The notes beneath the pieces are model-generated. The model worked only from the letters and a program-made list of their open reading frames with translations. It made no database searches and was not told the origin of the DNA. From Galaxea fascicularis (lineage: Eukaryota > Cnidaria > Anthozoa > Scleractinia > Euphylliidae), in the NCBI GenBank assembly GCA_948470475.1, contig OX419345.1:17387739-17451738 (forward strand): a stretch of DNA of 64,000 bases. Reading direction: 5' to 3'. The position numbers and the translations under genes are program-made. Positions within the stretch are counted from its first letter, which is position 1; the number at the start of each line of letters is the position of its first letter. Shown here piece by piece: positions 52,650 to 64,000 of the stretch.

Positions 52650-53930
52650 GATACAAATTTCACTCCACTTATTATATATCAGTTCACCCGCCGTCAGCGG
52701 GCTTCTGAAAATGAACAGATCGCTCTTCTTGTTTCACCCTGACTACATCTTTTTAGGTTCAGTGGTATAACCGGTTTAAGTTTATTTGTAGCTATGGTAT
52801 TCCGGTTTAATTTTTATTTTGGCTGTTATTTTTTCCGGCTGTCTTTTTTTTCTCTTTTTTTCTAACACACTTTTTCTGAAATTTACGAAATTGCAATTTC
52901 AAATTCGTCATCAGCTATTTGTTACCTGGTTATCACCTAATTATTTCTTTTTGGTTAGGATAATAGAAGTTCAAGTCTACAATAAAAGTTCCATTATTGG
53001 ACCTGCGCCCATTTACTCTCGACCCGCGACCCGCGCCGTTTAGATTTTCACTTAATGTAGGGTATTACCATTAAAATGAGCTTATGAGCTTTTGAGTTTT
53101 GAACTCCACAAATCCATTTAAAATAATTCAGCTGTCTTCCGTAAGTCCAAATACAAATGTACAGTGAAACCCAACAGGAGAAACGACCTTTTTATAGGGG
53201 TGTTTTCAACTTTTTAGCGCCGCATCGACAAAACTATCTATTGATAAATTTGCTAATTAAAACGCCCGTCATAACGTAGCTCTTAATATTAGGAAATAAG
53301 CAGGAATCGTAGTCGATCGAAAAAGTCCAAAATTTGTTAAAGAACCTGATGTCGTCTTCGCCGTGTTGTCTACTTCGTTGTGTTGCTCTGATAACGTGGA
53401 TGTCAATCGAGTCGATCTATGTTTTGAAAATTTCAGGTGTTCAATGAAACTGATAACATGAAAGTTATTGAGTTGCAATCTTCTTCAGCACTGTTCGTTA
53501 GAGTAAACTGTCATGCTATTTCGGTCGCCTGTGAAATGCTAAAAAATGTCAGGAAAAAACCAAAAACAATGAAGCAGTTTATTTACTTAAGGCTGTGTTA
53601 CTGCACTGAGACAAATTTCTGTCTTTTTCAGTGAGGGATGGCAAGGATGGAAATTGATTGCCTTTTAAAGAATTCAGCCTACATTTTTCAAATTTTCGCA
53701 TGTCACCTTGAAGCCCTGGCCAAGAATGTACTATGGATGACTTTTCCTGCAAAAATCGATTGATACCTTTCTAAACCCTTTCAAGGAATTTTTTTTGGCA
53801 TGAGTAAAGGTCAGCAAGTAGCATTTCTGTGTAGTTTTGGCCGGAAAACAGCACAACCTCCATGACAGAGCCCCTTAAAGTTGTACACGGTTATTCTTAG
53901 TTGTGCGGAGTGCCTGAATAAAGTCCTTTG
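52650..53930. other. Intergenic DNA, no gene seen
   Basis: AT-rich, with short frames only. A worn 110-bp module phrase appears near 53460-53510 (cagcactgttcgttaga). Nothing else is supportable. Confidence 0.4.
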
Positions 53931-54029
53931 ATGTTGTCACAGTGTGTCCTACAAGGTGGACATACCAAGTTTGACTCAGTGGATGAAATCTGTAAGTGTG
54001 ACCATTCGAATGAGCAGTACTTTGTGGAC

Positions 54030-54325
54030 AAAAAGTGTTTGTTCGTTTTAGTTGGCTTAGGAAGTACATTTTTTCCTCTTTTTTTGTCCAAAAAGCTCAT
54101 AACCCTTGAGTTGTCCTTTTACCAAAACTGCTGTTTGATTTTAATTGCCTTAGCAAATACACGTTTTGCATTTTTTTGTCCAAAATTTGACTTTGGAAGC
54201 ACACAACCCTTGTGTTATCCTCTTTCGAAAAGTGCTGGTTGGTTTTAATTGGCTTAAGAAGAAAAACTGATTTTTTCATCCCTTTGGAAGCTCAAAAACC
54301 CTTGTATTATCCAGGCTGTTTGGAT
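54030..54325 (+). repeat. Tandem repeat of about 100 bp, three copies
   Basis: Three head-to-tail copies start near 54036, 54134 and 54237 with 'tttagttggctta', 'tttaattgccttag' and 'tttaattggcttaag'. They share 'ttttttgtccaaaa' and 'aacccttgtgttatcc'. Directly before them (53940-54025) is one clean 110-bp module (gtggatgaaatctgtaagtg, gaccattcgaatgagcagta). Confidence 0.75.
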
Positions 54326-54329
54326 ATTT

Positions 54330-57090
54330 GATTACAGGTAGCATGGAAACCTGAACAACCACCTGCCACAAAGGCTCTTCATGGAAGTCAAAATCTTTCT
54401 GTCAAATTTGATCATTCAGAATAGAAAAAACAGTACAATTAAGGACATTTTACTTCGTATGCAAATCTTCAACGTTCCTACGTGTTCGCCTCTAATCGAA
54501 AATGACGTGAGTAACTACAAAAAAAGATAGCCTGTCGGCAAAATAGCTCGAACAATTAAAAAAAGTCTAAAAACTTGGAATGTCATGTTAAGCAATTCAC
54601 AAATCGGTCATTTTTCGAAAGCGACATTTTTTTAGTGAACCATTTTAAATCTCATATTTAAAGGCTAAAGAAAATAACGTACGAATCGAACGTACCAGGT
54701 ATCTAACTTTTAATTGGCTTGTCCTTCAGTGGCTTGTTCTTTGCTTTTCCTTTTGTCATCTCTCTTTCTTCGGAACAGCAACGTCATTACACGGCCTGAA
54801 ACAAAGCAGTAACTTGTTTAAACTAAGGCAGAGCTGTTAGGGTCAACTCTGGTTACATTACAAATTTGATAGGACATAATTAATCGTTAAAAACTGGGGA
54901 ACAATTTAAATGCCAAAAAAGAGCAAACCAATAACAACTTAAGGGGGCATTCCAGTGAAATGCCTCGTTGTCCGTAAATTTCAGCTCATTTACTTTAAAA
55001 TCTCGCCTCGATTTCACTGAATCGAAAATTGGCTCCATTAGGTTGGAATCCTTGCTACAGTAACATTTTGTGAATTTCTTGATTATTTTGGGATTGTTTT
55101 GAAGGAATAATAGTTGGGAGGAGGAGATGGGGGAAAGCTGGAACATATTGGATTTGAAAGTGGTTGAAAATTAAAATTTAAAGTGAATAATAAGTAGACA
55201 AAGGCCAGATAGTTCGCCACCACAACAAGGTGCCCCTGAGCCCATTGGCATTGTTTATGCATGTGTATATCCTTTTATACCCTTCTTTTTTTCATTATCA
55301 GTTCACCCCATTTACCCACAAATTCAACTAAGAATACCCCCTTAAGACCACAGTTTCTAACACGACCAGTTTTTCAGCGTTTTGTCCACTCAATATGGTG
55401 CAAAACTGTCAAACAAAGAAAAGCCAGCGATGAATGGTACAAAAGCTGAAGTATTTCCAGGAAGGAAACGTGCTTTTATTAAGCACCTACTAACGCTCAA
55501 ATGTTGATAAGACGCTGTTGTTTATGTTGACATCAATGACGACGAAAGGGATTGGTTTTTACTTACATGAAGTAGTATCCCAGTTCTTTAGCTATGTTGT
55601 CTGTGTTGTTTCCTCTTGTAAAGACCCTTCCAGAAATCCTGATGGCAAAACGATGTTTTAAATCATTATGCAATATGTATATAAAGTCCAATAAACTATA
55701 ATGAAGGCTTAAAATCATGAGAAGTCTTAATCGATGGTCTCCACGCCGCAGTTTAGTGGATTCGCTAAATTTTTATATCAACAAACACTCCGCTATGTTT
55801 AGATCGAATCAGCGCCCAAGCTAGTTTTTCAGCCTGCAAATTGACTCTCATAACAAGAAATAAAAAGAACAGAACAATTGTGTACTTAAATGATGTAGCG
55901 AAACAACCGATACCGCAGTTAACTCATATGTCTGTAGGTTAACTAGCTTTCCAATATTTCCTGTCATCACAACATTTTAAAGAAATACAAGGCTATTTGC
56001 TAAAATTAATTACCTCGCAAAGAAACGAAGAAATCATGACGTTTGCCCTGTCGGCAGCTCGTGCTTCAACCTTCGTCCAGAAAGCTAAGTTTCCGCAACT
56101 TATGGCTGGTTTGTTCACAGCAGACACCCTCAACGTTAAAGCACCAACAAGAAAGGTTCGTTATTTCACAGCTCAGCATATCTAGCTAAAGGAAAAAGCT
56201 CTAGGTCGCTTGCGGGAAGCCATGTTGAACTTCTGTACCTGTCGCATACAGGTAGAAGGTGACGGTAAAATATGAATAATGAGGAAATTTGCAATTCAAA
56301 TAGAGAAATGTCAATCGCGTGCAAGGATTCTTTAGCTAACTTTATTTTAGCCTTGTCGTGGTTCAGCATATACTAACAACATCTTTCTTCCTCTTTTACC
56401 ATGCAACCACGACGTGCATAAATCTGACAAACGGGAGCTAAAGCCCATAGCAAATGATATAACACAAAGGCTCTGTATCTCTCATCGCGATAACCGACTC
56501 ACCCCTCACAAACGGTCCTTGTGAAACAGGTCACAAACGTTCATTCAACTGAATAATCTAAAAAAAAAGTTTCTAATCGGACTACTGCAGGGACCGCACT
56601 GAGGGAGGGGCCGGGGGGGAGGCAAGGCCGCATCCCCCCTTTTTTGTGGAAAAAGTAATAAATCAAGTAAAGTACACTTCCGATTTCACGGATATGTGTG
56701 GTTGGCTACAGCTGGTGGACCTCGCGGGAAGACATCCAAATTTATGATTGGTCCGTTGCCATCTTAAGTGTGACGGAACATGTCTAATGAATACACTAAG
56801 TTAGATGCGTTTTTACCATGTTTAGAGTCAGCCCCCTCCCCCCCCCGCCCTTGTCCTCAATTGAAGAGGCGGGAGTGGCCCCTGCACTTCAGGAAACTAC
56901 ACCGCGGGCCCTGCACTGATGACTGATTAAGGCACTCCCGCGGTCCTCAGAAAAGGAAGAAGCCGAATGTGTCTATAATTTCTTAAGTCACTTTTTAGAC
57001 TGAGTCTCGGTCATAACAACAGAGAACTCACAGAGGCTACGCTGACTTCAATCAAGAAAATGCTTAGTACTCAATCTATCAATATATAAA
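54330..57090. other. Intergenic DNA with unconfirmed exon-like pieces
   Basis: On the - strand, 55567-55638 (acceptor cgttttgccatcag, donor GTAAGT) and 54756-54795 (acceptor ctgctttgtttcag) join in phase. They read ISGRVFTRGNNTDNIAKELG then YYFMPCNDVAVPKKER and a stop. On the + strand, 56037-56185 begins MTFALSAARASTFVQKAKF, which looks like a mitochondrial leader. I recognise neither and find no first exon for the former. A weak MITE may span 56586-56919 (ctgcagggaccgcac against its inverse). Confidence 0.3.
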
Positions 57091-57093
57091 ATT

Positions 57094-57530
57094 AACTTCT
57101 ATGAAGTTTCAGCTAATGCTGTTCGGAGGCAGTTGCGTGATCTTAGTAATCAGATTGGCCCCAATTTGCAGCCAGTTTTTGTAAGCAGGAAATTAGAACA
57201 GGTTCTCAAATCTAAAGAAGCCAAGCCGTCAATTGTCAATCAGCAATGCATTGTCTACCATTTTGTATGTGATCTGTGCATGCAGATTATGTCGGCTACA
57301 TAGCTCGACACCTTTTTCAACGTGTTGATGAACACAAGAATTCGGCAATCGGCAAGCATTTTCATGAAGCGCGTGGGAGGAGCGATTTGTTGAATGAGGG
57401 CCATTTCAAGATTATGAGAAAGTGTCAAGGCAAATTTGATTGTTTAGTGTTTGAAATGCTTTACATCAGGAACTTCAAACCTAATTTGAACTTTCAAATG
57501 GACTCCATACGTGCGGAACTTTTTGTTTAA
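57094..57530 (+). mobile_element. Penelope-like element 3' end with GIY-YIG domain, inactive
   Basis: Frame one reads VRRQLRDLSNQIGPNLQPVF, then SIVNQQCIVYHFVCDLC. After a small deletion near 57282 the next frame continues ADYVGYIARHLFQRVDEHK, SAIGKHFHEARG, FKIMRKCQGKFDCLVFEML and ends with a stop at 57528-57530. The CxxC linker followed by a YVGY...R...EHK block is the C-terminal GIY-YIG endonuclease of Penelope-like retroelements. The reverse transcriptase part is absent. The 3' flank has a palindromic gacgttacgttaacgtc phrase (57610-57626). Confidence 0.82.
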
Positions 57531-57659
57531 CTTGTAAATTATTCTTCTCTCTTATTGTTTGTCTTAGTATTCATAGATCTCAGTTTTATGAATTTTTGAC
57601 TTGATATTGACGTTACGTTAACGTCGAAACGTCGTCGACTTTTATTCAACTTTTTTGCT

Positions 57660-60310
57660 TTTTAGATCTTAGAATGTTTTTAGAAATGTTCTGTCGCAAT
57701 TTTGTATTGTCAAATGTTTCCATAAAATGCCTATTGACAATATGTATCCTATATTATTGTCTATTATCGTACTTTCTGTGCCTTCAGCCGCATGCAAGTA
57801 CAATATCCAACTTCCTTTAGTACGTGTCCGAAATATTGAAAAATTTTGTTTTAAATCTAAACATAAGTACGCAGTTTAGAAACTATTCTTAAACTAATTC
57901 AAAGCGGTAACTCTCTGCAAGCAGACTCAACTAAACTCTCGTGCGCACTGCATGAACTGTTTCAAATAGAACTGTCCTGATAAATTTAACAGATAATTCC
58001 CACTTTATCAGTAGATTGAACTGAGCGGTTTAGATTTGGACAGAATACTTCATATCACTGTCACTCCTAAGCACTGCAAACGTCCAAGGCGTCTTTTTGT
58101 TGTCGAAGCAGAACCAATTAATGTCAGCGAAACAAGTAGACCATTTTAGTTTTGTCGAGACTTTTCTAGTATCGTAGTTGCGATGATTCCAGCGTTTAGT
58201 GGTAAAAAGGCAATCACCACGTCATGTCAAGAATAGAGACTTTAAGCACCGAGGGCAGATGCCTGCAGTGAGCATGAGTTGATAGAACATACTATGATTG
58301 ATTTAAAATGCTGTGTCAGTTTATCAGCTGATCTGATTAGGATAAGCCAGCGCTATGGATTTATCAAATCAGTTGATTAAATCAACATTTCTTGTTACGC
58401 CACCAGTGATACAGTTTCACAGTTTCTTTAGAGACGAGCCCTATGTAAATTAAGGGGGGACCGATATTGATATTAAACAGTAAAGACGGTTGATATTCAG
58501 ACTCTAGATCTCCTGAAAATAAACCTGTAGCCTTCAGAAATATTCTTGGTTTTCAGTCACGTGACCAGCGGCCATATTGATTCAATGAAACAAAAGAAAG
58601 TATTTGCATAAAAATAGACTTCAATTCCCAGAGGGTTAGCCTTGTGGCACCAACATGGCCGCCGTGACGTCACATGCAAACCAGCAATTTTGTTCATTGT
58701 TTTGATATAATTTGGTATCAAACTATTCATTTAAGTTAATTTTTAGCCAATGTTTATAACGGCAAATTTAAAAAGACTGCATCACGAGTTTTGGTATTAC
58801 TTGAACGGACCATAAGAGATTCTTGTACTGATGAAAATCGAAAATACCACTAAAGTTTTGTTTGAAATTACTCTCCTAGTGTAGTGAAATTGTTAGTAAA
58901 TGTCCCTGGCTTTGGATGCTGCCTACTGTTTTTCAAGTCTCAGCCCTATATTCCGCAGTAAGAGCCATTGTAAAATCGATTTTGCTTTGCTTTCATTTCA
59001 AAAATCGACTCTATGTTGTTTTGTTGGAGTGCTAATTGTAAATGACTATGATGACTATAATACCCAATACATAGTCCCTTGAACCCTTTAAAATGTAATA
59101 TCAGCATGTACTGGGGGTATTCTCCACACTGTTCTCCATACATTTTCTATGGTACTGTGTGAGGAGAATTTGTTAAACAATCGAGACCTCTGTTACTTCT
59201 TGATCACTTCTTGTTGATCACTTCCTTTTTTCTCACAACCTAAAGCTAAATTCAGTGATATTTTATTCCAAGTTTCAAGTTAAAACATTAGGGTAATTAT
59301 GCCAAATTTTCTTTCTTAGTAACATCTGTTCAAAGCGCTTCAATTTTCCCGCCAAAAAACTTTGAAAAAATACGGGCGCTCAAAATACGCATGCGCCAAT
59401 TAAAAACAAAATCAAGTGCAATATATTCTAAGTCTTGTTAGTCTTCCAATAATTGCTGTATTTAATAATCAATAAAGGTGCAACAAATGTTCTGTCTTTG
59501 TCCTCTTTATTCTACTATTAAAAGTAGTAATCATCAATAAACAATCGATTCTTTTTGTCTACTTTAATAACTTAATTGAACATCAATTACATAATTTAAG
59601 TATCTGAAAAAAATGAAATTATCTCAAAAATGTGTTCAAATATATACTAAGTCTTTTGGCAGGAAAATTTGACCAAATTTGCACAGCGTTTCCCCTGGCA
59701 ACTTTTTTTGTCAAAAAAATTGAATGGAATACGCCTTCAAAGTTTTTCCGCCAAAAACTAGTAAACTCGTGCATGGAGAACAGTTACGCTTCGACCATGA
59801 TTCAATACTGTGGCGTTTTTATTTTCCAAAGTAGGGAGCTGTTGATTGCTATATGAATCAAATCAATGAACCTTTCCATTCAGATTTTAGATAAACATGC
59901 GAAATTCTAGTATCTCCGAAAGTTTGAAACTAAAGTATTAATTCAGAAACAAAATACCAAGAGTTGTCTGCAGCATTTGTAGGACAGTTTCAAAGTTTGA
60001 AATGGTTAGAATGTCTCCATATGAATTCTTGCAAGCGTTTTATACTGCAAAATCCACGTGAATTCGAAACGCTTTGATTTTGGCCAAGTACGTGTGTGAA
60101 ATTGATGTTTCATTCAATAATCACTTTTATGCCCCATTTGAATTCCTGTAAGCGTTTTATACCTCAAAAATAGTCGACTTTTTAGAAACAGTATATCTAG
60201 GAAAGTAATTCGAAAGGATTTAATTTCGATCAACTACGAGTCTAATTACTTGCTTTTGAAATCCTTTTTTAGTTTTCATAACTGATCTGTTCAACCCTGT
60301 CTTTCGACCC
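57660..60310. other. Intergenic DNA, no gene seen
   Basis: AT-rich with only short frames. Phrases such as 'cagtcacgtgaccagcggcc' and 'aacatggccgccgtgacgtc' (58550-58680) look like edges of a dispersed repeat, but I cannot fix borders. Confidence 0.4.
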
Positions 60311-60312
60311 TT

Positions 60313-60965
60313 AGGCCCTGCTTACAAGCAGGCGGGGTAACCCTAGTGCTAGGGTTACCCTAGCAAACAGGTCAAAGATAGCCCGGGTTTACAAGCAAAA
60401 TTTCACAGGTACACCCGGGACAACTTACTGTTGCAAACAAAATGGCCGACAAGAGAAGAGTTCTGCTAAGAGCTTCGATTCTCCTATATGTACAGCCTGT
60501 TGTAGCTGTTTTTCGAGTGTTATGGAATGCTGTTATGTTAGCTTCTTATTTCTAGACAACGACAACAAGTTGCAATGTTAAACGCGACCCTGGAATGATA
60601 CATCACTCGCTCGAACGAAGATGTGAACGGGAGATCAGAAAGATTCGACGCCGAAGAAGTTTACGAAGGAAACGTGGACGTACAGATCAGTGGTGGAGAA
60701 ATTTATTCGAACGAAGGATGCTTAGCTACCTTGCCTTGGCAATGTTTTCTGTTTCTGAGAGAAAAGGAAGATTATAACGCCTTGAGCATCGCGTTGCACT
60801 GGGTCCGCCATGATGGCCGTTTGTTGTCAACATTCAAAGGGTCTTGAAACAATTAAAACGTTGCCCGGGTAAGCGAGTTATCCCTAGCAGAGCGTTTACA
60901 AAGCAGCTAGGGTTACCCTGGCGCTAGGGTAACCCTAGTTCTCAGGTTACCCTCAAAGTTTTATT
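60313..60965 (+). mobile_element. Harbinger-like element remnant
   Basis: Begins GGCCCTGCTTACAAGCAGGC with TTA before it, then a palindromic GGGTAACCCTAGTGCTAGGG block. A near-inverse block (gctagggttaccctggcgct, agggtaaccctag) marks the right side. Inside, a + strand frame starts MADKRRVLLRASI (60441) and a later one reads LRRKRGRTDQWWRNLFE (about 60656-60710). This resembles the R-rich, WW-containing N-terminal part of Harbinger transposases. The rest of the transposase is missing. Confidence 0.5.
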
Positions 60966-62942
60966 TCAGCCTTCCACATTCCTCTCAATATTTTTTCGAC
61001 ACAAAACCGCGTGGAAACTGGGTTCTATCAATAAAACTGAACAAATTCTTTTTAGGGAATGTGCTCACCTTAATTAGTTGTGCTTCGAGGCAGATCGATC
61101 GATTTGTACGCAGTTTCCAGCTTTCTCTCTGCTTGGCCCTTGTGCAAACATATGTCCTTCCATGAAGGTTCGGTAGAAGGTCGCCCGTTCACATCCACAG
61201 CTTAATCATCTTTGGCATTGCTTCCTGAGATACACGAATATGGGTTAGACATTACAGGCCAATCACTGAGAAGCACGCTACAAATTAGACGCATTTCTTG
61301 TTTGCACGCTTTTTATCCAGCAGCCGAAAGGTGCATAAAAAACGAATTTGTTACCTGACAACATTGATACTTGGTCGAGGAAAGCTTTGGTTTTCCGAAC
61401 AAATCATGACGAAAGATTTACTTAACGTGGTAAATGAAACAAGTGATCGGTCGACCAGAGTAGATAGCAAAAACATAAGTCGTGATCGATATGTCGACAG
61501 AGATCACAGTGGAACAAAAGTAAAATTTTCTTTCCCATTGAATCATTATATTGTTAAAATAACCGAAATCAAAGTATTCTTACTTAGTTATTTTTTGCAC
61601 GGTTTGTGTATATACACATGTCTTAGCAAGGCAAAAGAGTACCTCGTATTCTTCAGAGATCGATAATAAAGTGATAAAACTACTAAAATTCTTCAAAATA
61701 TATGACGATGTCTTGCGATTTTGTAGGATATTTAAAGGGTAATTATCCCTGAAAAAATTCCTGGTTACCCCCCAAATTTCCTTTCGGACCCCAGCCCTTA
61801 CCACGCCCTTCTTTTCCCGCATACCATAATTCTTCTATATGGCCTCCCTCAAGACGCCCCCAACCCCCCCCCCCCCTCCCTCTAATATACGCCACACACA
61901 CAACAGAGTGCACTACAGTTGTCAGTGATTTATCGTTTATGGTTTGACATTTTCTTTTAGAAAATGATCTTCCCTCAACACAGGGTGTTAAAAGGAGTGG
62001 GGTCCAATCACGAATCACGACCATATTTTTTTCTCAGATCACGTGTGTTTTATAGCATTTTACGAATCACGAATTTTGAGTTGACAACACAGAAAACGGT
62101 AATCGGAAATTATTCGACTGAAGTGGCACTTAATATCAAATTTAAACGACACACGTTTGAGATTGCGAAAAAATGAAAAAATATATTTCCCAAAAACCGT
62201 CAAAGTATTAATAAACCAGGTATTTACCGTTTAATTCTTACCGGGAATTTTGTATGAAAGATTACACCAAAGTTCTGGAAGGAATTAATTTACACAGAGC
62301 ATTACCCAAACATTGTAGAAATCAGTTGTGCAGGTCCATGAGGCAGTAGAGTAGCAAGCACGAAGAATGAACAGTATTCAACTTTTATTTCTCTTACTCA
62401 GTGCACATGCCAACATTTTACGATGGTTAACCATGAATAAACTTCGTCATAAACAATTGGATGTGGTTCCTCTTAGATATAATTAATTTTTATAACACCG
62501 TGATCCCCAAAAAATAATGAATTTAGCTTCTCTTTTAAGTTCTTATTATTCAAAATATATTATTGTTATTTCTCAAGTGAAATGAACATGCACCTCATAT
62601 TATAAAGTGAAAATAATGACTGACTTGAATGCCATTGTGGGTCTACAAGATGCCACATTTATCACTTTGGGCATCTCCTGATATGTTTTATTTCCATCGG
62701 CCTATATACCACAATTTAAAGGCTAGAAGAGTGAAACTATGACAGAAACCAGGAGTGGTTTAATCAAAACTGATCTGGACAACGTTTCTGGCCCTGAGAA
62801 TTATTTCCGGTTCACTAACACAGTCACTTGCTTTCTATGGGAAAAGGTTCAGCAAATAGCAAGATAATAACAAATACATTGGGTTACTTTGCTCAAAAAC
62901 TTCCCAGCAAATGGTAAGAAATAAACCTAAGAATAAGGAAGG
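60966..62942. other. Intergenic DNA, no gene seen
   Basis: Contains a C-run at 61866-61880 next to purine/pyrimidine-rich sequence, which creates false frames on the - strand. No exon with recognisable content. Confidence 0.4.
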
Positions 62943-63030
62943 TTCATTTCTTCGCAAAATGTCTGTGGGTTTTATGGTCTAGAAAGTTACTTTCTGGACC
63001 ATAAAACCCACAGACATTTTGAGAAATGGA
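62943..63030. mobile_element. Fold-back MITE, about 88 bp, nearly all stem
   Basis: Arms of about 42 bp (catttct...aaaatgtctgtgggtttt...tagaaagt) mirror each other with almost no loop. Only three or four mismatches are seen. No coding. Confidence 0.85.
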
Positions 63031-63372
63031 CCCCAGAGCAAAAATCAAGCAACTTTCTCACCTTTACAGTCATACACCAGAGTATCCCTTAAGGTAGGGT
63101 AAATTGAAGCGTATATGGGCAGGGATAACATGTTTCACCCCAGAAAATGTGCTTCTGTGCTCAATCTATATATGGCTCATTACTCTGAACAGAGTTATTG
63201 TGAGTGTAGCTGACTTTTGAATCCAAATTTTGGACAAGGATTGAGGCAACACTTGATATGGAGGGAAATAGCATGTAAACTACATATAAAAGGTTCATAA
63301 TGAATAGAAACATGCAAGGACTCACAAAAAACATTTGCCCACTACTACCCTAACAAACCCCAAGGAAAAGAG

Positions 63373-63990
63373 TCAATATGTATAGCGATAAACACAATCT
63401 GCGACATCTTGTTCTACTGGGTCATCTCGAGCTCGTGATGTTAGCACATAGGTGGGGACCTCTGGAGATATCCTTTCAGGAATACCAAATTTGTGATCTA
63501 AATGCCCAGATCCACAGATACCAAGAACACGTGTGTGTCCATTTGACTTTTGTACAATATTCATAACTGTGTAAGCAAATGCACTGTCCCTAAGCACCTG
63601 TGCTGGAAATATCTGACGATATTTGTCTACAACTTTGTTAAGATTTCCACTGATCAGTCCTTGGAAGTATCGATAATGATCCTCGGATCCATCAACATAA
63701 AATTCTTTTGGAGGTCCTCCAGTTTGCTCAATTTTCTCCAGAGCTTGGGTTTTCCCTTCATTAACAATCATCCTGCAAAATGGTTTTGAAACAAAACCAG
63801 CCTTAAGCTTGGCTCCCAGTGTTTTTGAAACCTCAAGAATGTATCCATAATGCTCCAATGAAAATCCCTCTGTTCCTTTGTATCTATTACTAAGTTCAGT
63901 CAATGAAATTTCATCGGCTAAATATGCATCAAGAAGAGGCTGCTGTTCATGATTAAACATCTCCATGACAACAGTGACACTGAACACACC
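63373..63990 (-). CDS. ChaN-like (haem-binding uptake family) protein, C-terminal exon, partial
   Basis: The family (ChaN / haem-binding uptake, Tiki superfamily) includes a bacterial iron-regulated haem-binding lipoprotein; the animal role is not known to me. This exon encodes about 205 residues and ends at TCA 63373-63375 (- strand TGA). Family landmarks are VVMEMFNHEQQPLLDAYL near the start (bacterial form: EMF...QPxLDxYL), YGYILEVSKTLGAKL (the central helix) and VLGICGSGHLDHKFGIPERI near the end (G-x-GH then G-[IV]-P-E-R-[IL]). The exon probably starts at 63990 after the acceptor tcattctaag. The N-terminal part, with the first G-E-x-H motif, must lie beyond the window. No frameshift is seen and the gene looks intact. 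Confidence 0.85.
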   Translation of the reverse strand, partial: GVFSVTVVMEMFNHEQQPLLDAYLADEISLTELSNRYKGTEGFSLEHYGYILEVSKTLGAKLKAGFVSKPFCRMIVNEGKTQALEKIEQTGGPPKEFYVDGSEDHYRYFQGLISGNLNKVVDKYRQIFPAQVLRDSAFAYTVMNIVQKSNGHTRVLGICGSGHLDHKFGIPERISPEVPTYVLTSRARDDPVEQDVADCVYRYTY

Positions 63991-64000
63991 CTTAGAATGA

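Overview
This is a nuclear, gene-poor, repeat-rich window from an invertebrate animal, most likely a cnidarian and plausibly a stony coral. The evidence is split genes with GT-AG introns, an animal-type RAD9 gene, many copies of the palindrome TACATGTA, tRNA-derived SINEs, Penelope-like and LINE remnants, and many fold-back MITEs. The species cannot be named from the sequence alone.

Only two genes can be named. A complete RAD9 gene (9-1-1 checkpoint clamp) lies on the + strand from 5782 to 23453. Its 17 coding exons join without a frame break into a 554-residue protein. Intron 1 is a GC-AG intron, the C-terminal tail is much longer than the human one, and a paired E2F-like site lies 162 bp upstream of the ATG. 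At the right edge (63373-63990, - strand) is the last exon of a ChaN-like (haem-binding uptake family) protein. A possible 3' end of an unidentified + strand gene lies at 3366-4079.

Region by region: 1-5600 holds intergenic DNA with four inverted-repeat elements and a 12-bp minisatellite. 5.6-23.5 kb is RAD9, with introns carrying MITEs, a SINE, a 2-kb terminal-inverted-repeat transposon and two copies of one fold-back family. 24.6-25.7 kb is a decayed tetraspanin gene on the - strand, cut in two by a 264-bp MITE. 29.1-31.9 kb is a 34-bp minisatellite whose - strand is open in all three frames, so it yields long false ORFs. 34.3-37.9 kb is a nearly perfect array of about 90 copies of a 40-bp unit with a single variable site.

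32.7-49.6 kb is built from two intermixed repeat families. One is a composite element with tRNA-like A and B boxes, a GC-rich hairpin where the anticodon arm would be, a T-run and a 125-bp palindrome. The other is a diverged tandem module of about 110 bp. Part of this was duplicated as a block (39.9-41.1 and 42.7-44.3 kb). A LINE 3' end, an hAT-like element and a 530-bp fold-back also lie here. At 50.7-52.1 kb a Mutator-like element with a perfect 10-bp target duplication carries fragments of a RecQ-like helicase in both arms. 57.1-57.5 kb is the GIY-YIG end of a dead Penelope-like element, and 60.3-61.0 kb a Harbinger-like remnant. Stretches not named show no supportable gene.
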